In this document: piece by piece, positions 1 to 6,593 of the stretch
How the letters are laid out: each line of letters opens with the position of its first letter
Position numbering within the stretch: position 1 is the stretch's first letter
NCBI GenBank assembly: GCA_024684065.1
Contig: JAIKXO010000078.1
Coordinates: 1-31,878, forward strand
DNA from: Lachnospiraceae bacterium
GTDB taxonomy: Bacteria > Bacillota_A > Clostridia > Lachnospirales > Lachnospiraceae
Direction of reading: 5' to 3'
DNA: 31,878 nt
Translations under genes and position numbers: made by a program
Notes under the pieces: generated by a model
Seen by the model: only the letters and a program-made list of their open reading frames with translations
Told to the model about the DNA's origin: nothing
Databases searched by the model: none

Positions 1-117
1 TCCTTTAAGAAGATAATAGTGGTTAATTCCAATACTCCGGTATGGAGAAATGACCAGGGTATCCTCGTTATGAATCTGTATGATTTCCTTCTTAATGAGG
101 ATAGCCTCGATATGTAA
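1..117 (+). CDS. C-terminal end of an unidentified protein (partial)
   Basis: An open frame enters from the left edge and ends at TAA 115-117, giving 38 residues (begins SFKKIIVVNS, ends NEDSLDM). The start lies outside the window and I do not recognise the family. It is immediately followed by a decayed cyclophilin-like fragment, so it may itself be a chimeric or broken gene end. Low confidence that it is a functional gene. Confidence 0.35.
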   Translation, partial: SFKKIIVVNSNTPVWRNDQGILVMNLYDFLLNEDSLDM

Positions 118-128
118 GATATGATACT

Positions 129-307
129 AAGCAGACGACGATTAAAGTGGGAGATATTGTTCTTTATTCCGGAAATCAGATCGTAGTATTCTATGGGGCA
201 AATTCCTGGGCTTATACAAGACTCGGATCTATCAGTGATAAATCTGAAAAGGATTGTCAGAACTGCTTGGAAATGGTGACGTGATAATAACGATTAAGAA
301 TGAGTGA
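129..307 (+). pseudogene. Decayed fragment of a cyclophilin-like domain gene
   Basis: Read from 129, the translation starts KQTTIKVGDIVLYSGNQIVV and continues through FYGANSWAYTRLGSISDKSEK. This is nearly the same as the C-terminal part of the intact lipoprotein at 6594-7202. About 24 bases after the matching AAAAGGA, one base is missing relative to that copy, so the frame breaks to a TGA near 281. The tail GDVIITIKNE then continues in the shifted frame to TGA 305-307. No N-terminal half or signal peptide remains. It is a truncated, frameshifted paralogue left by duplication. Confidence 0.75.
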
Positions 308-447
308 GGAGAAAAGTGATAAGGAAATGATCTTCATCGTGCGGATTTTCTGCATACAGAGCAGGTAGGGACCGGCGGGACAATGTGTGATTGTACATTC
401 AGAAAAAACCGGGAAATAACATACTGATTGAGGGAATATGAGTCAAT

Positions 448-469
448 AAAATGAGAAATATCTCATTTT
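448..469. promoter_or_regulatory. Upstream operator palindrome for the TetR regulator
   Basis: A perfect inverted repeat AAAATGAGA-N4-TCTCATTTT lies just upstream of the -35 box of the aldo/keto reductase promoter. The core TGAGA-N4-TCTCA recurs downstream of the -10 at 513-526. The two centres are 61 bp apart, roughly six helical turns. The TetR gene in the same operon is the obvious binding candidate (inference). Confidence 0.65.
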
Positions 470-473
470 ATTA

Positions 474-503
474 TTGACAGTGGGTGCCGGCGCTGCCTAT
501 AAT
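474..503 (+). promoter_or_regulatory. Sigma-A promoter of the aldo/keto reductase-TetR operon
   Basis: TTGACA at 474-479 and TATAAT at 498-503 are both consensus, with an 18-bp spacer. The predicted transcript start near 510 falls at the edge of the second operator palindrome, so a bound repressor would block initiation. Confidence 0.8.
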
Positions 504-510
504 AATCAAA

Positions 511-530
511 AATGAGAATAATCTCACATT
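511..530. promoter_or_regulatory. Second TetR operator overlapping the transcript start
   Basis: AATGAGA-ATAA-TCTCACATT repeats the TGAGA-N4-TCTCA core of the upstream operator. It sits directly after the -10 box and ends just before the Shine-Dalgarno GGAGG (533-537). The position fits classical steric repression by a TetR-family protein. Confidence 0.65.
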
Positions 531-542
531 GTGGAGGCGCAT

Positions 543-1487
543 ATGGACATCTATAATCCGTCAGCTGTTATAGGAACAAACGCATGGGGAGGAAAATTCT
601 ACGGAAAGGCCATTAGGGGTAACTACGTATCGGATACGGTCATCAAAGAGGCAATGAAAGAAGCCGCGGCACAGGATATGGGCATATATGATCTTGCAAG
701 GGATTATGGTTTTGGCAAGGCCCAGAGAATGATGGGTGAATTTGGAACAAAGGATGTAATTATCTCTGCAAAATACACTCCATTTACTCATTACAGGAAG
801 GGGTGCGTAAGAAGATCACTTACGAAGGACCTCCGGGATTTCAGGAGAGATTATGTGGACATATACTGGTTGCATCTTCCGACAGATATCGAAGCACACC
901 TTAAGGAAATCGCGGAGCTGTATAAAGAGGGAAAAATAAAACACATTGGAGTTTCAAATTTCACTTTGGAAGAATGTGAAAGATCGAAAGAGATACTGGA
1001 GAGGTTTGAGATCCCGCTTTATGGAGTACAGAATCATTACAGCATTATATGCAGAGATTGGGAACAAAACGGACTTCTCAAATGGTGCCGGGATAACGGA
1101 ATTCTATTTTGGGGATGGGCAGTACTTGAGGAAGGGGTGCTTACGGACCCAAGGGTAAGAAAGAGCTCACCAATGAAATTTGCATTCAACAGGAAGATAA
1201 GGAAGCTTGAGGGGTTATATAAGGTGATGATCGAGGTGGCGGAGCAGCGAGGGCTAAAAGTTCCTCAGGTGGCCATGGCTTTTTGCTCGTCAAAAGGTGT
1301 TGTTCCGATGGTGGGGTGCCGCAAACCGGAGCAGGTGAAGGATCTTTCACAGGCGATAAGTATCAGACTGACTGGCGAGGAGATCGAATGCCTTGAAGAG
1401 GCTGCTGACAATGCTGCTGTAAAGATCATGGGCGCTGACATATTCAGACCGTTTGTTTTTAAGGAGAAAAGCAAAAGTGGCAGATAA
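543..1487 (+). CDS. Aldo/keto reductase family oxidoreductase
   Basis: A 314-residue NAD(P)H-dependent carbonyl/aldehyde reductase of the AKR superfamily, a cytoplasmic (beta/alpha)8 barrel. The catalytic tetrad is visible: Asp50 and Tyr55 in YDLARDYGFG, Lys77 in SAKYTP and His111 in WLHLP. The typical GKIKHIGVSNF strand-loop follows near residue 135. ATG 543 is chosen over an in-frame GTG at 531 because GGAGG at 533-537 is correctly spaced from it and overlaps the GTG codon. The gene is first in an operon with a TetR regulator that overlaps its 3' end by 11 bp, under a strong promoter framed by two TetR-like operators. It is therefore probably induced by a small-molecule ligand of that regulator, perhaps a reactive carbonyl (inference). 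The substrate cannot be told from sequence. Confidence 0.88.
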   Translation: MDIYNPSAVIGTNAWGGKFYGKAIRGNYVSDTVIKEAMKEAAAQDMGIYDLARDYGFGKAQRMMGEFGTKDVIISAKYTPFTHYRKGCVRRSLTKDLRDFRRDYVDIYWLHLPTDIEAHLKEIAELYKEGKIKHIGVSNFTLEECERSKEILERFEIPLYGVQNHYSIICRDWEQNGLLKWCRDNGILFWGWAVLEEGVLTDPRVRKSSPMKFAFNRKIRKLEGLYKVMIEVAEQRGLKVPQVAMAFCSSKGVVPMVGCRKPEQVKDLSQAISIRLTGEEIECLEEAADNAAVKIMGADIFRPFVFKEKSKSGR

Positions 1488-2088
1488 GCAAAGAATTACG
1501 GGCGGTAACATTATTCAATCCCGTGCGATAAAAACAAGAGAGAAGTTGCTTAAAGAGGCGCTCCGGATTTACGCAAAAAACGGATACCATGATACTACCG
1601 TGGATGAGATTGCCAGAAATGCCGGCTTTTCGGTGGGAACGGCTTACAGATATTTTAAGGATAAGAAAGAACTGCTCCTTGCTGCCCTCGAATATGCATT
1701 TTCCCACATTGAAGAGTTGGCAGACATATCAGAAACGGACATTTCCAGGGCGGATATCGAACAGGCGTTGATCAGCTTTGAAAAGATACATATGGACTAT
1801 TATGATCTGCATGAAGAACTGGAAGGACTCAGGCATACGGATGAGGATGTTCGAAGGCTTTATGATCATTTCACGGAATCGGCGCTGAATGATATATATA
1901 ATAAACTTCCGGAAGAAATCAGGAGCAGAGCTCATTCTTTGCAAGATATAAGACTTGCTGTCGGGCTGATGGAAAATCATTGTCATTATTGCATGCATGG
2001 TAATCCGGATAAAGAAGCAATTGCATATATGAGAAAGAAAACGATCGATCTGGTAAGGAGAATTGTAAATGACTTCAGAATGAAATGA
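1477..2088 (+). CDS. TetR/AcrR family transcriptional regulator
   Basis: A 203-residue DNA-binding repressor. Residues about 17-65 form the TetR N-terminal domain: an AREKLL-type first helix, then the helix-turn-helix around TTVDEIARNAGFSVGTAYRY and the closing YFKDKKELL. The rest is an all-helical ligand/dimerisation domain without recognisable family features. The GTG at 1477 is preferred because AAGGAG (1461-1466) lies 10 bases upstream; an in-frame ATG at 1453 lacks a site. It overlaps the reductase gene by 11 bp, implying translational coupling. Two TGAGA-N4-TCTCA palindromes around the operon promoter are the likely autoregulatory sites. The inducer is unknown. Confidence 0.9.
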   Translation: MADKQRITGGNIIQSRAIKTREKLLKEALRIYAKNGYHDTTVDEIARNAGFSVGTAYRYFKDKKELLLAALEYAFSHIEELADISETDISRADIEQALISFEKIHMDYYDLHEELEGLRHTDEDVRRLYDHFTESALNDIYNKLPEEIRSRAHSLQDIRLAVGLMENHCHYCMHGNPDKEAIAYMRKKTIDLVRRIVNDFRMK

Positions 2089-2488
2089 AGTAATAAATGA
2101 TGAAGATATCGCATATCTGAACAGCATATATGATGATTTCGAAGATTCGGTGATCGTCAGTATGAATTATATAAGCGGAAACAGCGTTGATGAAAATCAT
2201 GTCGGGAATATGCGTGGGGACAATGATCTGAAGATCGTTTTTCAGAGACTGGACAAGGATCCGTTCTCTATAGAATTATGGTTTATTCACACAAGGCAGA
2301 TGCGGCTGCAATTCGTCAATCCATCTGATGACTGCCAAATGGATATCATGAGAGCCAAGGTGTGCAGAAATGATAGCTCATTGTTTTGGACAATGTGGGA
2401 TGGGTTTGATCCTTATAATGAGGAACACAGAATTTCAAGCGATGTGGCTTATATCGAGGCAGATGGCCTTAAGTGGAGGGTGGTTTAG
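2084..2488 (+). CDS. Conserved-looking hypothetical protein, start unclear
   Basis: The frame is open from just after a TGA at 2081-2083 to TAG 2486-2488. It reads NEVINDEDIAYLNSIYDDFE and continues through DLKIVFQRLDKDPFSIELWF and DECQ-like polar segments to LKWRVV. The only standard starts are a GTG at 2150 and an ATG at 2162, both without a good ribosome binding site, yet the upstream 22 codons look like real protein. The original start may have been lost when the TetR gene was joined upstream, or a rare start may be used. It resembles small soluble proteins of Clostridia of unknown role, with no membrane segment or signal. It is probably an intact or 5'-truncated hypothetical gene. Confidence 0.45.
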   Translation, partial: NEVINDEDIAYLNSIYDDFEDSVIVSMNYISGNSVDENHVGNMRGDNDLKIVFQRLDKDPFSIELWFIHTRQMRLQFVNPSDDCQMDIMRAKVCRNDSSLFWTMWDGFDPYNEEHRISSDVAYIEADGLKWRVV

Positions 2489-2544
2489 AGGATATGGAAC
2501 AATGTAATTGATTTTATATTAAAGAAGCTATGGTGCTGGCACGA

Positions 2545-2813
2545 AATAATGAGAAGAATGCTAAGATCATCGAGCTTTGGGGCCTGGACATGAAGACGGA
2601 TGTGGAAGCTAAAAAAAACTTCAGTCAACTGACAGGCAGATGACGACAGCTCTTTTCATGCTGAGATGTGTGCAGGTGGGGCTTTCAATAAGGGATCTCG
2701 ATCTCCTGACTATAGGAATGGTGAATGAAATGTTTATCGAGAGCAGAAACGATGGGGTGGCAGATAAAGCCTATCACCGGGTTGCCGGTCAGGCAGAGTT
2801 TGACGCGTTTTAA
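2545..2813 (+). pseudogene. Relic of a phage tail-assembly chaperone-like gene
   Basis: Two short frames survive in the 404-bp gap before the toxin-antitoxin pair. The first (2554 to TGA near 2643) encodes KEAMVLARNNEKNAKIIELW-type sequence. The second, read from 2649 to TAA 2811-2813, gives 54 residues including VGLSIRDLDLLTIGMVNEMF and ending AGQAEFDAF. That pattern (G-L-x-x-x-DLDLLTxGMV, then a Q-x-DF-x-F ending) is typical of small Firmicute phage tail chaperones encoded before the tape measure gene. There is no start, no ribosome binding site and no other phage gene nearby, so this is an isolated prophage scar. Confidence 0.45.
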
Positions 2814-2832
2814 TACCACATCATGAAAAGAC

Positions 2833-2860
2833 TTGCAAATTAGCTAAAATAGGATATAAT
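2833..2860 (+). promoter_or_regulatory. Promoter of the Phd/PIN toxin-antitoxin operon
   Basis: TTGCAA at 2833-2838 and a consensus TATAAT at 2855-2860 are separated by 16 bp. The antitoxin ATG follows at 2893 behind GAGG (2882-2885). Two copies of the palindrome TTAGCTAA bracket the -10 box. Confidence 0.65.
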
Positions 2861-2872
2861 ATAATTAGCTAA
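2840..2872. promoter_or_regulatory. Paired TTAGCTAA operators for antitoxin autoregulation
   Basis: The 8-bp palindrome TTAGCTAA occurs at 2840-2847 (spacer region) and 2865-2872 (just after the -10). The centres are 25 bp apart. Two short palindromes over the promoter are the usual arrangement for Phd-family autorepression, strengthened by the toxin. Confidence 0.6.
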
Positions 2873-2892
2873 TACGAAGGCGAGGTGATATC

Positions 2893-3141
2893 ATGATCGG
2901 ACACACGGCAACAGCTACAGCAACAGAAATGCAGAATAATTTTGGACGCTATCTTGCTCTGGTACAGGACGGCGGAGAGGTCATTGTCACGAAAAACGGC
3001 AAGGAGGTAGGAAGATTCATACCCCGAGCAACTGCTGTATCGTATTTGACTGATTCTCTTACAGGGATTCTCAAAGGCAAAATGGATATTGATCAGGCAA
3101 AAGAAGAGAGGCTAAGGGAGAAGTATGAAATTACTGATTGA
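2893..3141 (+). CDS. Phd/YefM family antitoxin
   Basis: An 82-residue antitoxin. The N-terminal half (about residues 6-48) is the Phd/YefM DNA-binding and dimerisation fold: a TEMQNNFGRYLALVQDGGEV segment followed by the beta-turn VTKNGKEVGRFIP. The charged C-terminal tail (about 60-82, DIDQAKEERLREKYEITD) is the expected toxin-binding region. The start has a good GAGG site 7 bases upstream. Its end overlaps the PIN toxin gene by 17 bp, the standard coupled arrangement. It should bind and neutralise the PIN ribonuclease and repress the operon at the TTAGCTAA pair. Confidence 0.9.
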   Translation: MIGHTATATATEMQNNFGRYLALVQDGGEVIVTKNGKEVGRFIPRATAVSYLTDSLTGILKGKMDIDQAKEERLREKYEITD

Positions 3142-3532
3142 TGGAAACATTCTTCTGGATGTCCTTCAAAAGAGAGAGCCTCATTACGAGGACTCAGCCA
3201 AAGTATTGAAAATGTGCGAAACAGATCTGGCTGAAGGGGTTGTCTCTGCGCTGACTTTTGCAAATCTTGTTTATGTGATGCGAAAGGAACTGGATGCAGA
3301 GAAGATAAATGAAGTCTTAAAGAAACTGTCATTGATCTTTTCGTTTGAGGATCTGACCGGATCAGATATAAGTACAGCGGCTCAGATGCAGTGGGATGAT
3401 TATGAAGATGCTGTGCAAGCGGCTACAGCTAAGAGGATTCATGCTGACTATATCATTACCAGGAATGTAAAGGATTTTATGAGAAGTGAAGTGATAGCCT
3501 TTACGCCGTCGGAGTTTTTGGCAAGGCAGTAG
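3125..3532 (+). CDS. PIN-domain toxin (VapC-like ribonuclease)
   Basis: A 135-residue PIN-domain protein, expected to be a metal-dependent endoribonuclease inhibiting translation unless bound by the upstream antitoxin. The N-terminal LLIDGNILLDVL places the first catalytic Asp at residue 6 with Asn8 and Asp12. The second acidic cluster is WDDYEDAVQ (Asp91, Asp92, Glu94, Asp95), and the third strand ends HADYIITRNVKDF (Asp108, Asn114, Asp117). This ED-A-Q and TRN-xx-DF pattern fits the PIN_3 subgroup rather than classical VapC. GGGAG precedes the ATG by about 4 bases. The reading frame is intact, so the system may be active. Confidence 0.88.
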   Translation: MKLLIDGNILLDVLQKREPHYEDSAKVLKMCETDLAEGVVSALTFANLVYVMRKELDAEKINEVLKKLSLIFSFEDLTGSDISTAAQMQWDDYEDAVQAATAKRIHADYIITRNVKDFMRSEVIAFTPSEFLARQ

Positions 3533-3572
3533 AGATGCATTACCGGGAAAAGATCATAAAAAATTGTCTGAG

Positions 3573-3601
3573 AAGAACCGGGAGACTGGTTCTTTTCTTT
3601 T
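3573..3601 (+). terminator. Rho-independent terminator after the PIN toxin
   Basis: AAGAACC (3573-3579) pairs with GGTTCTT (3588-3594) around an 8-base loop and is followed by a T-rich run (TTCTTTT). It lies about 40 bp after the toxin stop codon. Confidence 0.75.
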
Positions 3602-3636
3602 GGCCATACAAAGGAAGGAGGTATCCCTTAAGTGTG

Positions 3637-3720
3637 ATGCTTTCTATCAGTGACGAGATGGACGATGAGAGGGTGGAGACATCAGTAAATGAAATGCTAA
3701 GCAAAGGTCATCAGATTATT
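3637..3720 (+). pseudogene. Possible fragment of an SbcC/YhaN-type ATPase C-terminus
   Basis: Read from 3637 the translation contains ISDEMDDERVETSVNEMLSK and then GHQIIILATF. This looks like the Walker B/D-loop end of SMC- or YhaN-like ATPases (a DxxxxxDDERxE pattern, then a strand of the xxQIIIxT type). A strong AAGGAGG lies at 3614-3620, but the preceding coding sequence is absent and the frame runs into antisense of the LysR gene. It is only a relic if real; the match is a visual impression over about 30 residues. Confidence 0.25.
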
Positions 3721-3740
3721 ATTCTGGCGACCTTTGCTTT
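3700..3740 (+). terminator. Long-loop hairpin at the 3' end of the LysR gene
   Basis: AGCAAAGGTC (3700-3709) and GACCTTTGCT (3729-3738) form a perfect 10-bp stem with a 19-base loop, followed on the + strand by TTT. The LysR stop codon (minus strand, 3719-3721) lies inside the loop. It could terminate rightward transcripts; on the minus strand the T-run is poor. Confidence 0.5.
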
Positions 3741-4630
3741 TCGTCTTTACTGTTCACGGAAAAGGATCTTTGAAGTTGTTCAAGGAATCGCTCAGCAATC
3801 GGGGTGAAAGCCTGATATCTGTTCCAGGCAATATAAAGCCTGGTCTCAAGTCTTGGTGTTAAAGGACGGAATATGAGATTACTGCTGTCAGATGTATCAA
3901 CGAGATGATCAAAGGTCAGCAGATATCCGAGACCTTCTTTTGCGAAAATGGAGCCATTATAGGACAGGCGGAAGGAGCCTTCGAGCTTCATCTTTGAAAA
4001 CTCTGATCCGGCCCATTCTTTTATTTCATTTTTCCACGCCTGCTCGGAACAGAATAAAGGCAATCCTGCAAGATCTTTTGCGTGGATTGTTTTTTTGTTT
4101 GCCAGCGGATCATTTTTGGGTATCACGAGTCCCCATTTATCACTTTCGGGAAATTCTATGAATTCATATTTGTGACTGTCAGGATATTCAGCGAGTACAA
4201 GAAAATCAAGCAATCCCTTATCAAGCTTATCTGCTATCTGCTCCGTGTCGCCGCTGGTGATGTGATAGTGTAGGTTTGGATAACGGGTTTTGAATTCTTT
4301 GATCGCTCTGGCGAGATACTTGATCTGATAGGATTCCGCCAGCCCCAGATACAATTCGCCTCCGGTGATATCATCGAGAGAGACAAATTCCTGTTCAATC
4401 TTATCGGCCATGCTGATAAGATCTTCTGCACGATTCCTTAGAAGTATGCCTTCATCTGTCAGACGGATGCTGAAACTGTGCCTTGTAAACAATTTCTTAC
4501 CGAGCTCGTCTTCCAGAGACTTCAACTGCTTGGACAGTGTTGGCTGGGTAACATGCAGTATCTCCGCCGCACGCGTCATGTTTTCTTCCCTTGCGACAGC
4601 AAGAAAGTATCTGAGAGTCCGTATCTCCAT
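3719..4630 (-). CDS. LysR family transcriptional regulator
   Basis: A 303-residue LysR-type regulator. Residues 1-60 are the winged helix-turn-helix: MEIRTLRYFLAVAREENMTR, then AAEILHVTQPTLSKQLKSLE and LFTRHS-x-x-RLTDEG. The C-terminal 210 residues are the periplasmic-binding-protein-like effector domain. The ATG at 4630 is chosen because the LysR signature begins there behind a GGCGGTG site; upstream codons in the same frame are hydrophobic nonsense and overlap the promoter. It is divergent from the four-gene hydrolase/flavodoxin operon. A perfect palindrome at 4659-4679 is placed to act on both promoters, so it likely activates the operon and represses itself. The inducer is unknown. Confidence 0.92.
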   Translation of the reverse strand: MEIRTLRYFLAVAREENMTRAAEILHVTQPTLSKQLKSLEDELGKKLFTRHSFSIRLTDEGILLRNRAEDLISMADKIEQEFVSLDDITGGELYLGLAESYQIKYLARAIKEFKTRYPNLHYHITSGDTEQIADKLDKGLLDFLVLAEYPDSHKYEFIEFPESDKWGLVIPKNDPLANKKTIHAKDLAGLPLFCSEQAWKNEIKEWAGSEFSKMKLEGSFRLSYNGSIFAKEGLGYLLTFDHLVDTSDSSNLIFRPLTPRLETRLYIAWNRYQAFTPIAERFLEQLQRSFSVNSKDEKQRSPE

Positions 4631-4658
4631 ATTTTCACCGCCGTTTCTTTGACTTATT

Positions 4659-4679
4659 GATATTCCAAACAGGAATATC
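4659..4679. promoter_or_regulatory. LysR recognition palindrome GATATTCC-N5-GGAATATC
   Basis: A perfect 8-5-8 inverted repeat containing the T-N11-A form of LysR sites. Its centre (4669) is about 66 bp upstream of the transcript start predicted from TATGAT at 4723-4728, the usual -65 recognition position for LysR activators. It also covers roughly +3 to +23 of the regulator's own transcript. The weak -35 for the rightward operon fits activator dependence. Confidence 0.65.
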
Positions 4680-4688
4680 ACGATATTC

Positions 4689-4717
4689 ATTATAACCATT
4701 AGCGAAGGTTTCTTCAA
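4689..4717 (-). promoter_or_regulatory. Promoter of the LysR gene
   Basis: On the minus strand TTGAAG (4717-4712) and a consensus TATAAT (4694-4689) are separated by 17 bp. The start point would be near 4682, directly before the LysR palindrome, consistent with autorepression. Confidence 0.6.
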
Positions 4718-4771
4718 ACGTTTATGATAGGAAATGTAAAGAACAGAAAGCATATGGATGTGAGGAATTCT

Positions 4772-5002
4772 ATGGATCAGATACGATTAAAACAAAACTT
4801 GTCCGATGCCGGATGCAGTATCGGGACAATAGACGAGATTACCGGAATGTGTGAATCCGGGAACATAGAGGGGGCTATACATCTGATGAGAAAAGATCGA
4901 TGCAGACTTATGGATGAGTTACATGAGAGCGGAAGGAAGGTCGATTGCCTGGACTTTCTTATCCGTAGTACGGAAAAAGAAATAGAACAGATGAAACAAT
5001 AA
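4772..5002 (+). CDS. Small charged protein, first gene of the hydrolase operon
   Basis: A 76-residue protein starting MDQIRLKQNLSDAGCSIGTI. It is helical and charged, with a central GNIEGAIHLMRKDRCRLMDE segment and a C-terminal CLDFLIRSTEKEIEQ helix that could form a coiled coil. Small proteins with this R-CxL-x-x-LH and LDxLI pattern occur next to hydrolases and flavodoxins in Clostridia, function unknown to me. ATG 4772 is chosen because TGAGGA (4761-4766) lies 5 bases upstream; earlier in-frame ATGs at 4724 and 4754 lack such a site. It ends 17 bp before the hydrolase gene and is presumably co-transcribed under LysR control. Confidence 0.7.
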   Translation: MDQIRLKQNLSDAGCSIGTIDEITGMCESGNIEGAIHLMRKDRCRLMDELHESGRKVDCLDFLIRSTEKEIEQMKQ

Positions 5003-5019
5003 TATGGAGGTATGAGAAG

Positions 5020-6021
5020 ATGAGCAAAAAGGAAGAACTGAAACTGGTAACGGAATGGGATAAGACATTTCCTAAGAGCGATAAGGTGGATCATAGCAAG
5101 GTGACTTTTGTAAACAGATACGGCATTACCCTTGCAGCTGATATGTATGTACCAAAGAATGCAGAGGGTAAACTCCCGGCCATTGCAGTAAGCGGACCCT
5201 TCGGCGCAGTGAAAGAGCAGTGCTCGGGTCTCTATGCGCAGAACATGGCTGAGAGAGGATTCCTTACGATCGCGTTTGATCCTTCCTTTACCGGGGAGAG
5301 CGGCGGGAATGTTCGGTATATGGCATCTCCGGATATCAATACGGAAGATTTTATGGCAGCAGTGGATTTCCTGTCTTTGCATGAAAAGGTTGATCCAGAC
5401 TGTATCGGTATCCTTGGTATCTGCGGATGGGGCGGAATGGCACTCAATACCGCGGCTCTTGATACCAGGATAAAAGTCACTGTTGCATCTACCATGTATG
5501 ACATGACAAGGGTGAATGCCAATGGTTATTTTGATGCAGATGATAATGAGGAAGCAAGATATCAGCAGAGGAAGAATCTGTGCGCTCAGCGTCTGGAAGA
5601 TCTGAGAACGGGTGAATATAAGCGCGCCGGTGGCGTGGTGGATCCGCTTCCCGAGGATGCTCCTTTCTTTGTAAAGGATTACTATGATTATTACAAAACA
5701 GACAGAGGTTATCATGCAAGATCCCTTAATTCCAATGACGGCTGGAACGTGATCGGATGCGAATCTTTCATGAACCAGCCAATCCTTAAGTACAGTAATG
5801 AGATCAGAAGTGCGGTGCTTATCATCCATGGGGAAAAGGCACATTCCTGCTATTTCTCAAAAGATGCTTATGCAGCGATGATAAAAGACAGCAAGTACGC
5901 CGGTAATAAAGAACTCATGATCATCCCTGATGCAGTACATACTGATCTTTACGACGGTGGTGGTAAAGATGCGATCCCGTTTGATAAGATAGAGAGCTTC
6001 TATAGGGAATATCTGAAGTAA
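5020..6021 (+). CDS. Alpha/beta hydrolase with a Cys nucleophile (dienelactone hydrolase-like)
   Basis: A 333-residue alpha/beta hydrolase of the YcjY / dienelactone-hydrolase-like group. The nucleophile elbow reads GILGICGWGGMA, so Cys135 stands where serine hydrolases have Ser. The oxyanion-side motif is AVSGPFGAVKEQ (about residues 56-67). The catalytic His is His307 in IPDAVHTDLYDGGG. The acid probably lies after the strand SAVLIIHGEKAHS (about 265-277). No signal peptide is present, so it is cytoplasmic. It is preceded by GGAGG (5005-5009). It is second in the LysR-controlled operon and followed after 14 bp by a flavodoxin-like gene. The substrate is unknown; Cys-nucleophile members act on lactones or thioesters, so ester/lactone hydrolysis is the guess. 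Confidence 0.85.
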   Translation: MSKKEELKLVTEWDKTFPKSDKVDHSKVTFVNRYGITLAADMYVPKNAEGKLPAIAVSGPFGAVKEQCSGLYAQNMAERGFLTIAFDPSFTGESGGNVRYMASPDINTEDFMAAVDFLSLHEKVDPDCIGILGICGWGGMALNTAALDTRIKVTVASTMYDMTRVNANGYFDADDNEEARYQQRKNLCAQRLEDLRTGEYKRAGGVVDPLPEDAPFFVKDYYDYYKTDRGYHARSLNSNDGWNVIGCESFMNQPILKYSNEIRSAVLIIHGEKAHSCYFSKDAYAAMIKDSKYAGNKELMIIPDAVHTDLYDGGGKDAIPFDKIESFYREYLK

Positions 6022-6035
6022 AGGAGAGCAGAGAT

Positions 6036-6578
6036 ATGAGCAGAGTATTGATCGTAACAACAAGTATCAGAGCGAAAAGCAATTCAGATATACTGGCAGA
6101 AAAGGTTGCAGAAGGAGCAAAAGAGACTGGGCATGATGTTGAGGTAATAAGCCTTAAGGGAAAGAAGATCGGGTTTTGCATGGGATGTCTTGCCTGCCAG
6201 AAAACACAGAAGTGTGTCATAGCTGACGATGCAGTAGAAATAGCTGAGAAGGTAAAGAACGCAGATACTATTGTATATACAACTCCGATCTATTACTACG
6301 AGATGAGTGGGCAGATGAAGACTTTGCTTGATCGACTGAATCCTTTATATCCGTCTGATTATAGATTCCATAACATCTATATGCTGACAGTTGCGGCGGA
6401 GGATGAAGAGTTTGTACCTGAAAGAGCAGAGAATGGCTTAAAGGGCTGGATCGATTGTTTTGGGAAGGCAGAGTTTAAGGGCTCTCTTTTCTGTGGCGGT
6501 ATCAATGATATGGGCGAGGCGGCAGGAAGAGATAAGGATCTTGATGAGGCCTATCAGTTTGGCAAGTCACTTGAATAG
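6036..6578 (+). CDS. Flavodoxin-like NAD(P)H-dependent FMN reductase
   Basis: A 180-residue cytoplasmic flavoprotein of the flavodoxin/NADPH-dependent FMN reductase family. The N-terminal strand and phosphate loop read RVLIVTTSIRAKSNSD (FMN phosphate binding). The Cys-rich segment CMGCLACQKTQKC has Cys48, 51, 54 and 60 and is typical of iron-sulfur flavoprotein-like members in anaerobes. The flavin-ring region is YTTPIYYYEMSGQMKTLLDR. It lies 14 bp after the hydrolase and 15 bp before the cyclophilin-like lipoprotein, so all three share one transcript. It likely supplies electron transfer or quinone/azo-type reduction to the module. A 5'-truncated relative lies at 8250-8699. Confidence 0.87.
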   Translation: MSRVLIVTTSIRAKSNSDILAEKVAEGAKETGHDVEVISLKGKKIGFCMGCLACQKTQKCVIADDAVEIAEKVKNADTIVYTTPIYYYEMSGQMKTLLDRLNPLYPSDYRFHNIYMLTVAAEDEEFVPERAENGLKGWIDCFGKAEFKGSLFCGGINDMGEAAGRDKDLDEAYQFGKSLE

Positions 6579-6593
6579 ATCAGAGGCAGAAGC

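Noticed and set aside
3535..3807. A 90-codon frame after the PIN toxin read as one gene
   Set aside because: It crosses a terminator hairpin and runs into the antisense of the LysR gene. Only a short internal stretch (3637-3720) has possible protein character.
4777..5844. A 355-codon open frame on the minus strand opposite the alpha/beta hydrolase
   Set aside because: It is rich in Cys, Ile and His with no domain, and lies entirely antisense to a hydrolase with clear catalytic motifs. It is a shadow frame.
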